DNA of 10,023 nucleotides from Candidatus Hydrogenedentota bacterium (lineage in GTDB: Bacteria > Hydrogenedentota > Hydrogenedentia > Hydrogenedentales > SLHB01). This document shows, in pieces, positions 1 to 6,386 of the stretch; the first letter of the stretch is position 1, and each line of letters starts with the position of its first letter. The stretch covers positions 1-10,023 of the forward strand of contig PUMX01000372.1 of NCBI GenBank assembly GCA_003552485.1. Direction: 5' to 3'. The notes beneath the pieces were generated by a model. It was given only the letters and a program-made list of their open reading frames with translations, was not told the DNA's origin and did not search any database. The position numbers and the translations under genes were made by a program.

Positions 1-394
1 CCACAGCAGGGATGGAAGGGACGCCTTTCTTCGCCCTAAAAGTTATGATGCTATCAATCCAAAACAAAAATTCTTCTTCAGTCATTGCTCCTTTTGCCTT
101 ATTGCACGTAAAACAACAAGACACTACATTTGATAGGATATAATCAACAGAAGAATCTTTTCTGTCTATACCGTTATAGCGGCAGTCTCCATTGTCAGCC
201 ACACCTTTGCAAATATTGCTTGGTGGGCTACCGCAATAATAACAGGGAGCACCCATAAAAGCCCTGGCCTCCTCTTCGGTAAGTTCCCAATGAAGCTTAC
301 GCCGATGAGCTGTCTTTTTCATATTACGTAATGCTCTGCGGAAGGCTGCTTCACCAAGTGGAAGCGTTTTGTGTCTGATTGCCGTACAACCCAT
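1..394 (-). CDS. HNH endonuclease, phage homing type (C-terminus beyond window)
   Basis: A 131-residue open frame starts at ATG 394-392 and runs off the left edge without a stop. Residues 51-54 (CYYC) and 94-97 (CFTC) give two CxxC pairs that would hold a structural zinc. Between them lies NGIDRKD (74-80), and SNVVSCC (88-94) and CNKAKG (97-102) follow. This is the pattern of phage HNH nucleases of the type GIDR-x-D...NVV-x-CC-x2-CN-x-AKG. Residues 13-36 (LGEAAFRR..., ending KLHW) and the tail TEEEFLFWI (105-113) also match that type. The family nicks or cuts double-stranded DNA and often acts as a free-standing homing enzyme in phage genomes, here next to the terminase gene but on the opposite strand. 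No good ribosome site precedes the ATG, and the upstream 69-residue ORF ends only one codon earlier in the same frame. This ORF may therefore be the second half of a longer split gene. The HNH call is firm; activity is unknown. Confidence 0.85.
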   Translation of the reverse strand, partial: MGCTAIRHKTLPLGEAAFRRALRNMKKTAHRRKLHWELTEEEARAFMGAPCYYCGSPPSNICKGVADNGDCRYNGIDRKDSSVDYILSNVVSCCFTCNKAKGAMTEEEFLFWIDSIITFRAKKGVPSIPAV

Positions 395-397
395 TTT

Positions 398-607
398 TTA
401 ATTATCCACAAACAGAGAATCTCTTAGACATCCGCAACTACGAGTGTTGCCCCGACGAAGGTCTCTCCCATTGACAATAACTTCTTTTCCACAGTCGCAT
501 TTACATAACCACCTGGCCAAATTATTGATTCCACTACCTGTCCGCTTGATTACGGCCAATCTTCCGTAACGATTACCTGTCTCGTCTATTGCTTTTCTAC
601 CCGCCAT
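398..607 (-). CDS. Cysteine-rich DNA-binding-like protein (N-terminal half of HNH homing endonuclease)
   Basis: This 69-residue protein begins GNRYGRLAVIKR (11-22). It then carries a zinc-ribbon-like set: W33, C35, C37, C39-G40, and SCGCL with C58 and C60. The pattern 'G-x-RYGRL-x-VI ... W-x-C-x-CDCG ... LRRGNTRSCGCL' is known at the N-terminus of phage AP2 and HNH homing endonucleases, where it probably helps bind DNA. A longer reading from TTG 619 is possible. I prefer ATG 607 because GAGGG (minus strand 617-613) sits five bases ahead of it, and because it follows the TGA of the upstream ORF by one base. It ends in TAA (400-398). The HNH ORF resumes in the same frame one codon later, so this is either one gene broken by a stop or two coupled genes. 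On its own it lacks any nuclease motif. Confidence 0.7.
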   Translation of the reverse strand: MAGRKAIDETGNRYGRLAVIKRTGSGINNLARWLCKCDCGKEVIVNGRDLRRGNTRSCGCLRDSLFVDN

Positions 608-608
608 A

Positions 609-962
609 TCAACCCTCAATAGTCAGAATGTCTTCAACCAACTCCTCGTGTTCGCTTTTTCCTTCCACTTGCTCAAGGACTTCTACTGTACAACCCACGC
701 CCTTGAATGCGGCGTCAATGTTGCGGAAGCCGGTGTCCACAGCACACTTGGTCACATCATACATCCAGGGGAATTCTTGGCGTTTGACAGCATTGAGTTG
801 TTTCTTCAACTTGTAGGCAGATGGCTCTTCGTCCGCCTCGTACTGGCGTCTCCACTCTGCTAATCCCCAGTTAAAGACAAACCTTGCCACACCACAAGCC
901 TGACGAAGGTACTTCTCTTGTTCGGCGGATGGGTTAAGCCTGATTTTATGCGCTCTCTGCAT
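609..962 (-). CDS. Truncated TnpB (IS200/IS605 OrfB) N-terminal fragment
   Basis: This 117-residue ORF opens with AHKIRLNPSAEQEKYLRQAC (4-23) and continues GVARFVFNWGLAEWRRQYE, then a lysine-rich helix and FPWMYDVTKCAVD...FRNIDAAF (64-86). This is the standard N-terminal helix-turn-helix region of TnpB/OrfB proteins, the RNA-guided nucleases of IS200/IS605-type elements. Full-length TnpB is usually about 350-450 residues. Here the match stops near residue 86, where the family usually reads on as AF-x-NFF, and is replaced by about 30 acidic residues ending in TIEG. The RuvC-like catalytic core and the zinc finger are absent, so it cannot cut DNA. AAAGGA (minus 976-971) lies eight bases before the ATG, and the TGA is followed after one base by the next ORF, so expression signals look intact. 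It is probably a relic of an internal or terminal deletion, though a retained small DNA-binding protein is possible. Confidence 0.75.
   Translation of the reverse strand: MQRAHKIRLNPSAEQEKYLRQACGVARFVFNWGLAEWRRQYEADEEPSAYKLKKQLNAVKRQEFPWMYDVTKCAVDTGFRNIDAAFKGVGCTVEVLEQVEGKSEHEELVEDILTIEG
613..617 (-). promoter_or_regulatory. Shine-Dalgarno site that decides the start at 607
   Basis: On the minus strand GAGGG is followed by five bases and then ATG at 607-605. The competing TTG start at 619 lies just before and partly within this site, so ATG 607 is the better start. The site lies inside the end of the TnpB-fragment ORF, which suggests translational coupling. Confidence 0.55.
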
Positions 963-995
963 CGGAATTTTCCTTTCTCACCTCCGCAAATGGGG

Positions 996-1056
996 CGCCC
1001 CTTGCCGGGTCAGGGAGGCGGCGCCTTGGGGAGAAGCGCCGCGCCGGCAAGGGGCG
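996..1056. repeat. Nested inverted repeat, potential long stem-loop
   Basis: CGCCCCTTGCCGG (996-1008) and its exact reverse complement CCGGCAAGGGGCG (1044-1056) form 13-bp outer arms. Inside, GCGGCG (1018-1023) pairs with CGCCGC (1037-1042) around a 13-base loop. One side of the interior has nine unpaired bases and the other has one. The structure sits between the divergent TnpB/HNH cassette and the late operon. It has no T-run directly after it on either strand, so it is not a typical intrinsic terminator. It could be an RNA leader structure for the minus-strand transcript, a protein-binding or packaging site, or a transposon end. The palindrome is seen directly; its function is unknown. Confidence 0.75.
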
Positions 1057-1064
1057 TGGGGAAA

Positions 1065-1093
1065 CATATAGGGTCGACGCCCTAACTCGTCAT
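1065..1093 (-). promoter_or_regulatory. Candidate promoter for the TnpB-fragment/HNH cassette
   Basis: On the minus strand ATGACG (1093-1088, four of six to TTGACA) is separated by 17 bases from TATATG (1070-1065, four of six to TATAAT). Transcription would start near 1058 and run through the inverted repeat at 996-1056 before reaching the ATG at 962. The boxes are only moderate matches, so this is a weak prediction supported mainly by spacing and position. Confidence 0.3.
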
Positions 1094-1104
1094 GCCAATA
1101 CCGT

Positions 1105-1148
1105 AGCACGAAAATGGGTGGGTGTCAAGTAGGAATCGTGTTTTTTTT
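1105..1148 (+). terminator. Weak terminator-like hairpin with T8 tract
   Basis: CACGA (1107-1111) pairs with TCGTG (1136-1140), extendable outward by a G-T and an A-T pair. Eight T's follow at 1141-1148. The loop of 24 bases is large and the stem is short, so it is a poor intrinsic terminator by itself. If real, it would stop or attenuate a plus-strand transcript that began upstream, before the terminase gene. Confidence 0.25.
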
Positions 1149-1157
1149 GCGTATCTG

Positions 1158-1166
1158 TGCTATTGT
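1158..1166 (+). promoter_or_regulatory. Possible extended -10 box before the terminase gene
   Basis: TGC-TATTGT has the form of an extended -10 element (TGn then a box with four of six matches to TATAAT). No convincing -35 is visible. The expected start of transcription, about seven bases after the box, falls at the ATG at 1173, which lacks a Shine-Dalgarno site. A leaderless mRNA would fit both facts, but the element is weak and could be chance. Confidence 0.2.
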
Positions 1167-1172
1167 CCCGAC

Positions 1173-3197
1173 ATGAACGTTAAGCGCGCAGAGCTAATCG
1201 TGAGTGAAATCGAGGCGTTGGACACAGAAGGTTGGCGCCGTCTGTGGGCGCATCGCCGTAGCGCAGATATGCTCGACGAATACCTCACGGCGTTGTGTAT
1301 TACGCGGTTCTGGTGCTTCATGCGGTATGGGCTGTATTTCCGCAACATGGCGCATTACTATCCGCCGTTGCACGGCGCAGAAGGGCTGGCCGGGTTCCTC
1401 CAGTATTGGCATCGTTCCGAGCCACCCTATGACGCGGTGAACACCAAGGTCGTGCTGATTGCGCGCGAGCATTGCAAAACGCAAGAGGCCATGGCGTACA
1501 CGCTGTGGTCGTGGGTGCGCGATACGGATGTGCGCGCGCTGATTCGCGGGTATTCCGATCCCAAAGCGCAAGAGATCCTGGCCGGTATCCGGGATCAAGT
1601 GGACCGCAATGACGCCTTTCGCGCGCGCTTTTCGTGGGTGCGCCCGAAAACCACCAAGAATGGGCGCCGCGTGCGCTGGAGTGAGCATTCCATCGCGCTG
1701 GATTCCGAGGTCGTCGGCCGGCGCACGTTTTCCGCCGAAGCCGTAGGTATTGGGGCTGACCCGACGGGCGGCCACTATGAGTTGGGGTACTACGACGACT
1801 ACGAGGTGCGGCAGAACGCGAATTCCGAGCCTTTGCGCGAGCAGATGATCTCCCAGTGGAAGTCCGACAATCCCATGTTCGAGGGCCAATACCGGCGCCT
1901 GCTCGTGGGTACGCCCTGGGCGCGCAACGGGATGCTGAACCAAATCCGCAAGCGCATCAAAGAGTTCGAGAATCACGACTACGATGTCATGGTGGTGCCC
2001 GCCGAAATTGAAGTGTTCCCGAAACCGTTCGCGGGCCAAGACGCCGTGCTTCAGGATGACCGGCGCACGTTCCGGTGTCAGAGCGCCGGGTTCCCCACGG
2101 TCGAGGGCGATTTGGTGTACTGCCAAGCGCGCATTCAGTTCTATTCGCCGGTGGTCAAGGATGTTGTTACCGAGATCCGCGAAGTGGAATGGAATGACGG
2201 GTCGCACTTTCGCGTGAACCGGGCTATCCCGGCCGCGCTGGGCCAGCCGATGCAATGGAGCGTGCTCGGGCGCAAGCCGGCCGCGCCGAACCGGCGCACG
2301 TTCGATAGCGTGGACCTTCCGCCGGAGAAGGGCAGTATCGCGCGTAAATCGCTGTACAAAGAACGGCGCGATCAGGGCAGCTACATTTACTCCTGCCAGA
2401 TGATGATTGACCCTACGGACAAGGAATCGGCCGCGTTCAATCAGGACCAGATTGGCCGTTTCACCTGGAACGAAGTCAAGGATGATTCGGACCAGAAATA
2501 CTGGTTTCGCGCGTGTGACTTCGCCTCGGCGCGCAAGACCAGCGCGTTCACGAGCATTATGACGGCGTTCTTGAATCGCAAGGGCATACATATCGTACAT
2601 ATCGCGCACGGGAACCTGAGCGTGACAGATATTCTCCTCGAATTGTTCCTGGGCGAAACGCGGGTATGGGACTATGGCGGCCAGTTGAAATGGACTTCGC
2701 TGGAGAAGGCGCATATTGAGTCGACGCTGAATGAGTTGCTGAAAGAGCAAATTGAGGCGGACCCCTACGAGTATTTCAAGCGGATGCGCGGGCTGTCGCG
2801 GCTGTACCGGCGCCCGTATTCGGATATGGCGGAAGAAGTGTTCGCGGGCGGCCGGCGCGTGCCGCTGCGCCGGCGTGTGGTGAACCGGGGCAACTGGGAA
2901 TCAAAGGTGCAACGGATTCTGAGTTTGCAACCGGCGTTCGAGCGCGGATTCATCCGGTTGTTGAAGGGCATTCAGCATGAGACGTTGTTCTTGGAGCAGG
3001 TCGACGCGTTCAACCCGGACGCGGTGGGCAGCTTCGATATGTTGGACACGCTGGCCGATATCTACCGTGAATCGCACGCGCCCCGGTTCACGGCGGAGGA
3101 AAAGCCGGGCGAGGTTCGCAATGAGTTCGAGCAGATGATGCGTAATGCGCTGTTCAAAAACAGGTTGCGCAGAGCATCGGAAATGACGGGGTGGTGA
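1173..3197 (+). CDS. terL: Phage terminase large subunit (packaging ATPase/nuclease)
   Basis: This 674-residue protein is the motor that cuts concatemeric phage DNA and pumps it through the portal. The ATPase half shows a P-loop-like segment AREHCKTQ (97-104, after KVVLI), corresponding to the R-G-H-G-K-S/T form of related terminases but with both glycines replaced. A Walker B-like YYDDYE lies at 206-211 and the coupling segment LLVGTPW at 243-249. The nuclease half, with an RNase H-like fold in this family, has FRACDFAS with D449 as a likely metal ligand. Near the end it has FNPDAVGSFDMLDTLADIY, with D616, D622 and D625 as candidate late acidic residues. I chose ATG 1173. The frame is open back to GTG 1122, but that extension encodes an unlikely RVFFAYLCYC stretch over the T8 tract. 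No strong ribosome site precedes either start. It ends one base before the portal gene. No small-subunit gene lies upstream. Confidence 0.9.
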   Translation: MNVKRAELIVSEIEALDTEGWRRLWAHRRSADMLDEYLTALCITRFWCFMRYGLYFRNMAHYYPPLHGAEGLAGFLQYWHRSEPPYDAVNTKVVLIAREHCKTQEAMAYTLWSWVRDTDVRALIRGYSDPKAQEILAGIRDQVDRNDAFRARFSWVRPKTTKNGRRVRWSEHSIALDSEVVGRRTFSAEAVGIGADPTGGHYELGYYDDYEVRQNANSEPLREQMISQWKSDNPMFEGQYRRLLVGTPWARNGMLNQIRKRIKEFENHDYDVMVVPAEIEVFPKPFAGQDAVLQDDRRTFRCQSAGFPTVEGDLVYCQARIQFYSPVVKDVVTEIREVEWNDGSHFRVNRAIPAALGQPMQWSVLGRKPAAPNRRTFDSVDLPPEKGSIARKSLYKERRDQGSYIYSCQMMIDPTDKESAAFNQDQIGRFTWNEVKDDSDQKYWFRACDFASARKTSAFTSIMTAFLNRKGIHIVHIAHGNLSVTDILLELFLGETRVWDYGGQLKWTSLEKAHIESTLNELLKEQIEADPYEYFKRMRGLSRLYRRPYSDMAEEVFAGGRRVPLRRRVVNRGNWESKVQRILSLQPAFERGFIRLLKGIQHETLFLEQVDAFNPDAVGSFDMLDTLADIYRESHAPRFTAEEKPGEVRNEFEQMMRNALFKNRLRRASEMTGW

Positions 3198-3198
3198 T

Positions 3199-5205
3199 AT
3201 GAAAGAAGACCAACTGCGCCAGTTGAAATGGGAGTTTCAGGAGAGCCGTGACCGTAAGACCTCGTGGCTCCACAAGCGGTGGCGCACGATCCTGAACGAA
3301 TACAAGACAAACGATTTCGATTCATTGTTCGAGACGCTGACGGATCAAGTGAATGTTGGCGTGGAGGCGGGCGCGGACGCGGTCGATACGCGTTTGCCGA
3401 TTGTGAACATCATTGTGCGCCGCCTGGTGGCGTTGTTGTCGATAAAGAATCCCGAGTTCAGCATTGAGAATGTGTCGCCGCGGGATGAAGCTATCGCCTG
3501 GCTGTTGGAAACCGAGTTCAACAGCTTGATGCATCGGCATCTCAAGTTCAACAAGACCGGCCGGCGCCTGATACTGGAGGCGGCGTTGCTCGGTACTGGC
3601 ATTGCCAAGGTCGGGTTCGAGTCCGAGTTTGTGTACGACCTGCCGGCGTATGCCGAGCGGCGGCCGCGCGGCGCGCGCGACGTGTTCGGTGAGGAGCTTT
3701 TCCCTGACGGGACCATGACAGAGTACACGAACGTGACGGTGAAACAGGGCAAGCCCGTGTTCCGTTCGGTGCGCGCTCAGGATATGTTTTTCGACCCCGG
3801 CGCGCGTGTGCTCGACGAGGTGCGCCGTTACTATCACCGCAGTATGCGGCCCTTGATAGACATTCAAAAGGACATGCGCTACAAGCCCAAGGCGCGCCGC
3901 GAAATCTCCGGGGTGTCGGTGACGGATTGGGACCGTCAGCACACGACGTATCCGACGGGCCGGAATCACGGCCACAGCAACCCGGAACAGCGCATGGCCG
4001 AAGTGATTGAGTGCTTCGACGTGGCGTCGCGCCAGTATTGCGTGTTCTCCATGGAGACACAGACGCCGCTGCGCGATTGGGCGCCGTTCCCGTTTCAGGG
4101 CGTGGATACGCCGTACACGTTCCTGCAACCTATTGAAGACCCCGATGGCCCCTGGGGCTTCCCGTATGCGCTGCTGTTCACCGGCGCGGCGCGCGGATAC
4201 AACATCATCAAGGCGCATACCGTGGATTCGGTCGGCCGGGACGGCAAGACCGTGTTTCTCGGCGATGAAAACGTGGAAGACCCGTACTATGACGCGTTCA
4301 ACCGGGCGCGGCATGGCGAGCTTGTGAAATGGCGCGATCCCGAGAATAACCCGATTGTGCCGGTCAACTTCGGCGGCGCGTCGCCCGAAATGCTCAAGCT
4401 GAAGGCGGAATTCCGGGAAGACATTCATTATGCGTCCGGGTTGACCGATCCCTCGCGCGGGGAACCAAGCGACGGCAGCAAGACGGCCACTGAAACGGCG
4501 ATTCGCCAAGAGCAGCAGGCGATTGCGATTGAGGATATTCGCTATATCGTCGAGCAGTTCTACGAGGATGTCGGGGCGGACCTGCTCAAGATACTGTTGC
4601 AACGCTGGCCTGACGAGGAAATCGTGAAGGTGGTCGGGAACGATGTGCGCCAGTATTTCTGGATTCCGGTGGAGCGCGAGCGCGTGCTCAGGGATTTCCG
4701 GCTGAACATCTCCGTGGGTTCCACAGAGAAGGTGGATAAAGCTACGGAGCGGCGGCAGATTGTGGAGTTGGTGCCGCGCATTGTTGAGCTAACCCACATG
4801 ATTGACCAAGAGAATTATAACGTGGCGGGCGGGTTCCCGCCGTCGCCTATTGATAAGCTGGAATTACTGAAGCTGACGCTGGAATCGTTTGACCCGCGCT
4901 TGAAAGAGCGCGTGTTGCGCCAGAAAGACCCGGTGAAACTGCTCATGCGCCTGGTGAAAGAGCACGGGATGATGCCGATAGAAGTTTCGCCGGACCTCAA
5001 GGAGGAAATCCAGCGGATAATTCAGGCCAACAACGGGCAAGCGATGCCCCATGAGCCCACACAGATGCCGGGCTATAAGGCGGACTTCGAGGAGCGCAAC
5101 CGCGTACCGGCCCCGTATGCCGGTCCCGCGGATCAACAGACGGCGGGCGCGCAAGTGGGGCGCGGCCATTCTCAGGAGCGTCAACCGGGGAGCGCCGCTG
5201 TATGA
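3199..5205 (+). CDS. Portal protein
   Basis: This 668-residue protein is a dodecamer-forming portal by similarity of pattern and position. It would sit at one capsid vertex, nucleate head assembly, dock the terminase and later bind the adaptors. The N-terminus is a helical, charged segment, followed by AGADAVDTRLPIVNIIVRRL (57-76) and a region with GTGIAKVGFES typical of portal wings. A core strand region reads FRSVRAQDMFFDPGAR. Around residues 420-470 DGSKTATETAIRQEQQA begins the long helix run expected for the stem and crown, with a helical C-terminal region after it. The last 60 residues are rich in Pro, Gln and Gly and are probably disordered. Its ATG comes one base after the terminase stop, and its own stop overlaps the next start (ATGA), so translation is probably coupled. 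The length fits the larger portals of podoviruses. Confidence 0.88.
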   Translation: MKEDQLRQLKWEFQESRDRKTSWLHKRWRTILNEYKTNDFDSLFETLTDQVNVGVEAGADAVDTRLPIVNIIVRRLVALLSIKNPEFSIENVSPRDEAIAWLLETEFNSLMHRHLKFNKTGRRLILEAALLGTGIAKVGFESEFVYDLPAYAERRPRGARDVFGEELFPDGTMTEYTNVTVKQGKPVFRSVRAQDMFFDPGARVLDEVRRYYHRSMRPLIDIQKDMRYKPKARREISGVSVTDWDRQHTTYPTGRNHGHSNPEQRMAEVIECFDVASRQYCVFSMETQTPLRDWAPFPFQGVDTPYTFLQPIEDPDGPWGFPYALLFTGAARGYNIIKAHTVDSVGRDGKTVFLGDENVEDPYYDAFNRARHGELVKWRDPENNPIVPVNFGGASPEMLKLKAEFREDIHYASGLTDPSRGEPSDGSKTATETAIRQEQQAIAIEDIRYIVEQFYEDVGADLLKILLQRWPDEEIVKVVGNDVRQYFWIPVERERVLRDFRLNISVGSTEKVDKATERRQIVELVPRIVELTHMIDQENYNVAGGFPPSPIDKLELLKLTLESFDPRLKERVLRQKDPVKLLMRLVKEHGMMPIEVSPDLKEEIQRIIQANNGQAMPHEPTQMPGYKADFEERNRVPAPYAGPADQQTAGAQVGRGHSQERQPGSAAV

Positions 5206-5498
5206 TTTGTACGTTTACGTTCGAGTGTTTCAAGTGTGGTGTTCAGCGCGAAATTATGCGTGACAACGCCGGAGTTGACAAGGCCCGACTAAAGTGTTCT
5301 AATTGCAACACACGCAGCTTGCGTAGGATTTACGCGCCGGTTGCGGTCAAGCAGGACACATTTGTGCAGGCGAGGGATTTGGCGAGCTTGATGCCGGTGG
5401 ATGAGCGGCCCGTGCCGCGCGCGGAATCAAACTCGGAATTAAAGCGGATTCTTCGCAAACACGATGAGAAGTACGGCACCAATCTGGAAGTGTACTAG
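5202..5498 (+). CDS. Small zinc-ribbon protein (FmdB-like)
   Basis: The 98-residue product has C9-x2-C12 and C32-x2-C35, a four-cysteine zinc ribbon within residues 9-35. The opening, aromatic residues then ECFKCG, resembles the FmdB-type regulatory-protein zinc ribbons (usually YEYxCxxCG). The second half is charged, without cysteines, and ends in a predicted helix (residues 78-92). The start ATG overlaps the portal stop in an ATGA arrangement, and GGGGAG lies 11 bases ahead. Its place between portal and scaffold suggests a role in late expression or head assembly, but its actual function is unknown. A DNA- or RNA-binding role is only inferred from the ribbon. Confidence 0.75.
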   Translation: MICTFTFECFKCGVQREIMRDNAGVDKARLKCSNCNTRSLRRIYAPVAVKQDTFVQARDLASLMPVDERPVPRAESNSELKRILRKHDEKYGTNLEVY

Positions 5499-5567
5499 GA
5501 TTCGCCAAACGTCCGACGATCCAATACTGGAATCGGGCGCGTAAGCGGACGACCGAAAGGACACACA

Positions 5568-6386
5568 ATGTTCGACGAGTACGAAGGCGATGAAGGACTG
5601 GAAGCGGGGATGGACGACGAATCTTCGGATGGCGACGATCTGATGGACGGCGGCAATGACAAGTTGCGGCAGACATTGGAAAACGCCGGTCTCGGAGACG
5701 ATCAAGTTCAAGACCTGATGCGGCGCGTGGTTCCGAAATCGGAGCACGTCCGGTCCACACAGCAGTTGCAGCACCAGATCCAACAGCTGCAACAGCACAT
5801 GGCTCAAGTGCAGCAGCAGGGGAAAGGCGACTCGGAGAAAGACGAGTTGGAGGAGTTCCTGAAGAATTCCGGGCTGGACCCCGAACAGGACGCGAAGATC
5901 GTGGAGTTGCTGCGCGGCGTGGGCAAAGCGTCGCAAAAGAAGCTCGACGAGAAGCTCAAGCAAGTGGAGCGGGATCAAGCGGTCCTTCGCACAGAGCGCG
6001 TTCTCGAAAGCGACTGGCTTCCCAAGATGCGGGAAGTGTACGGCGCCGAGATCGAGAAAGTGTGGAGCAAGCTGAAGAACGCGACGATGCAAGCGCTTCA
6101 ACAGGGCGTCCAGACGAATCCTAACTACATTCTGACGCAGTACTATCCGCAGCAGGCCGACAAGATGCGGCAGAAACAAAAGCAGCGGAAAGAGCGCCAG
6201 AAGAAACAGCAGGCAGACCGCCTCTCGATGGAAGGATTCGCTAATCAGCGACGCACAAAGCCGATGCCGGACGGGGCGCCCGTATCTGAAAGAAATTCAG
6301 GGGGCGGCGTACATCAACCTAAGTCCATCAATCAGCTTGCGGAAGAAGCCGAAGTGGCTATGCGCCGCGCGCGTCGGCGCGATTAG
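5568..6386 (+). CDS. Capsid scaffolding protein
   Basis: This 272-residue protein lies directly before the major capsid gene, where scaffolds are normally found, and has the composition of one. The first 30 residues are strongly acidic. Residues 64-84 are glutamine-rich (QQLQHQIQQLQQ and onward) and likely form a coiled coil. Residues 125-145 are a charged helix. Residues 199-216 are strongly basic (RQKQKQRKERQKKQ), and the C-terminus ends in a helix with basic residues (MRRARRRD), similar to scaffold tails that contact coat protein. A scaffold guides coat assembly inside the procapsid and then leaves. Residues 32-54 and 92-118 look like two copies of the same helix-turn-helix-like unit. AAAGGA sits six bases before the ATG. 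There is no protease motif, so a fused scaffold-protease is unlikely. Confidence 0.75.
   Translation: MFDEYEGDEGLEAGMDDESSDGDDLMDGGNDKLRQTLENAGLGDDQVQDLMRRVVPKSEHVRSTQQLQHQIQQLQQHMAQVQQQGKGDSEKDELEEFLKNSGLDPEQDAKIVELLRGVGKASQKKLDEKLKQVERDQAVLRTERVLESDWLPKMREVYGAEIEKVWSKLKNATMQALQQGVQTNPNYILTQYYPQQADKMRQKQKQRKERQKKQQADRLSMEGFANQRRTKPMPDGAPVSERNSGGGVHQPKSINQLAEEAEVAMRRARRRD

Noticed and set aside
589..863. Two short plus-strand open frames overlapping the TnpB fragment
   Set aside because: The minus-strand frame has strong TnpB N-terminal similarity and a ribosome site. The plus-strand frames have neither.
1065..1083. CATATAGGGTCGACGCCCT resembles the TATAGGG end of T7-type promoters
   Set aside because: Only the initiation part matches, the upstream recognition part does not, and I saw no second copy or phage RNA polymerase gene in the window.
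1122..1172. N-terminal extension of the terminase to GTG 1122
   Set aside because: The added residues are hydrophobic and cysteine-containing, are encoded partly by a T8 tract, and do not resemble terminase N-termini. ATG 1173 is a more natural start, though it lacks a ribosome site.
1194..2750. Long 518-residue open frame on the minus strand opposite the terminase gene
   Set aside because: It is a shadow frame of GC-rich coding sequence. The plus-strand frame has clear terminase motifs, and the antisense product shows no recognisable domain and low-complexity His, Arg, Leu and Val content.
3322..4602. Long minus-strand open frame opposite the portal gene
   Set aside because: It is an antisense shadow of the portal codons with no domain and no ribosome site, lying fully inside a well-supported gene.
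5499..5567. Weak imperfect hairpin in the gap before the scaffold gene (CGATCCA ... TGGAATCG)
   Set aside because: The stem is short and bulged and has no T-run, so I do not call it a terminator.
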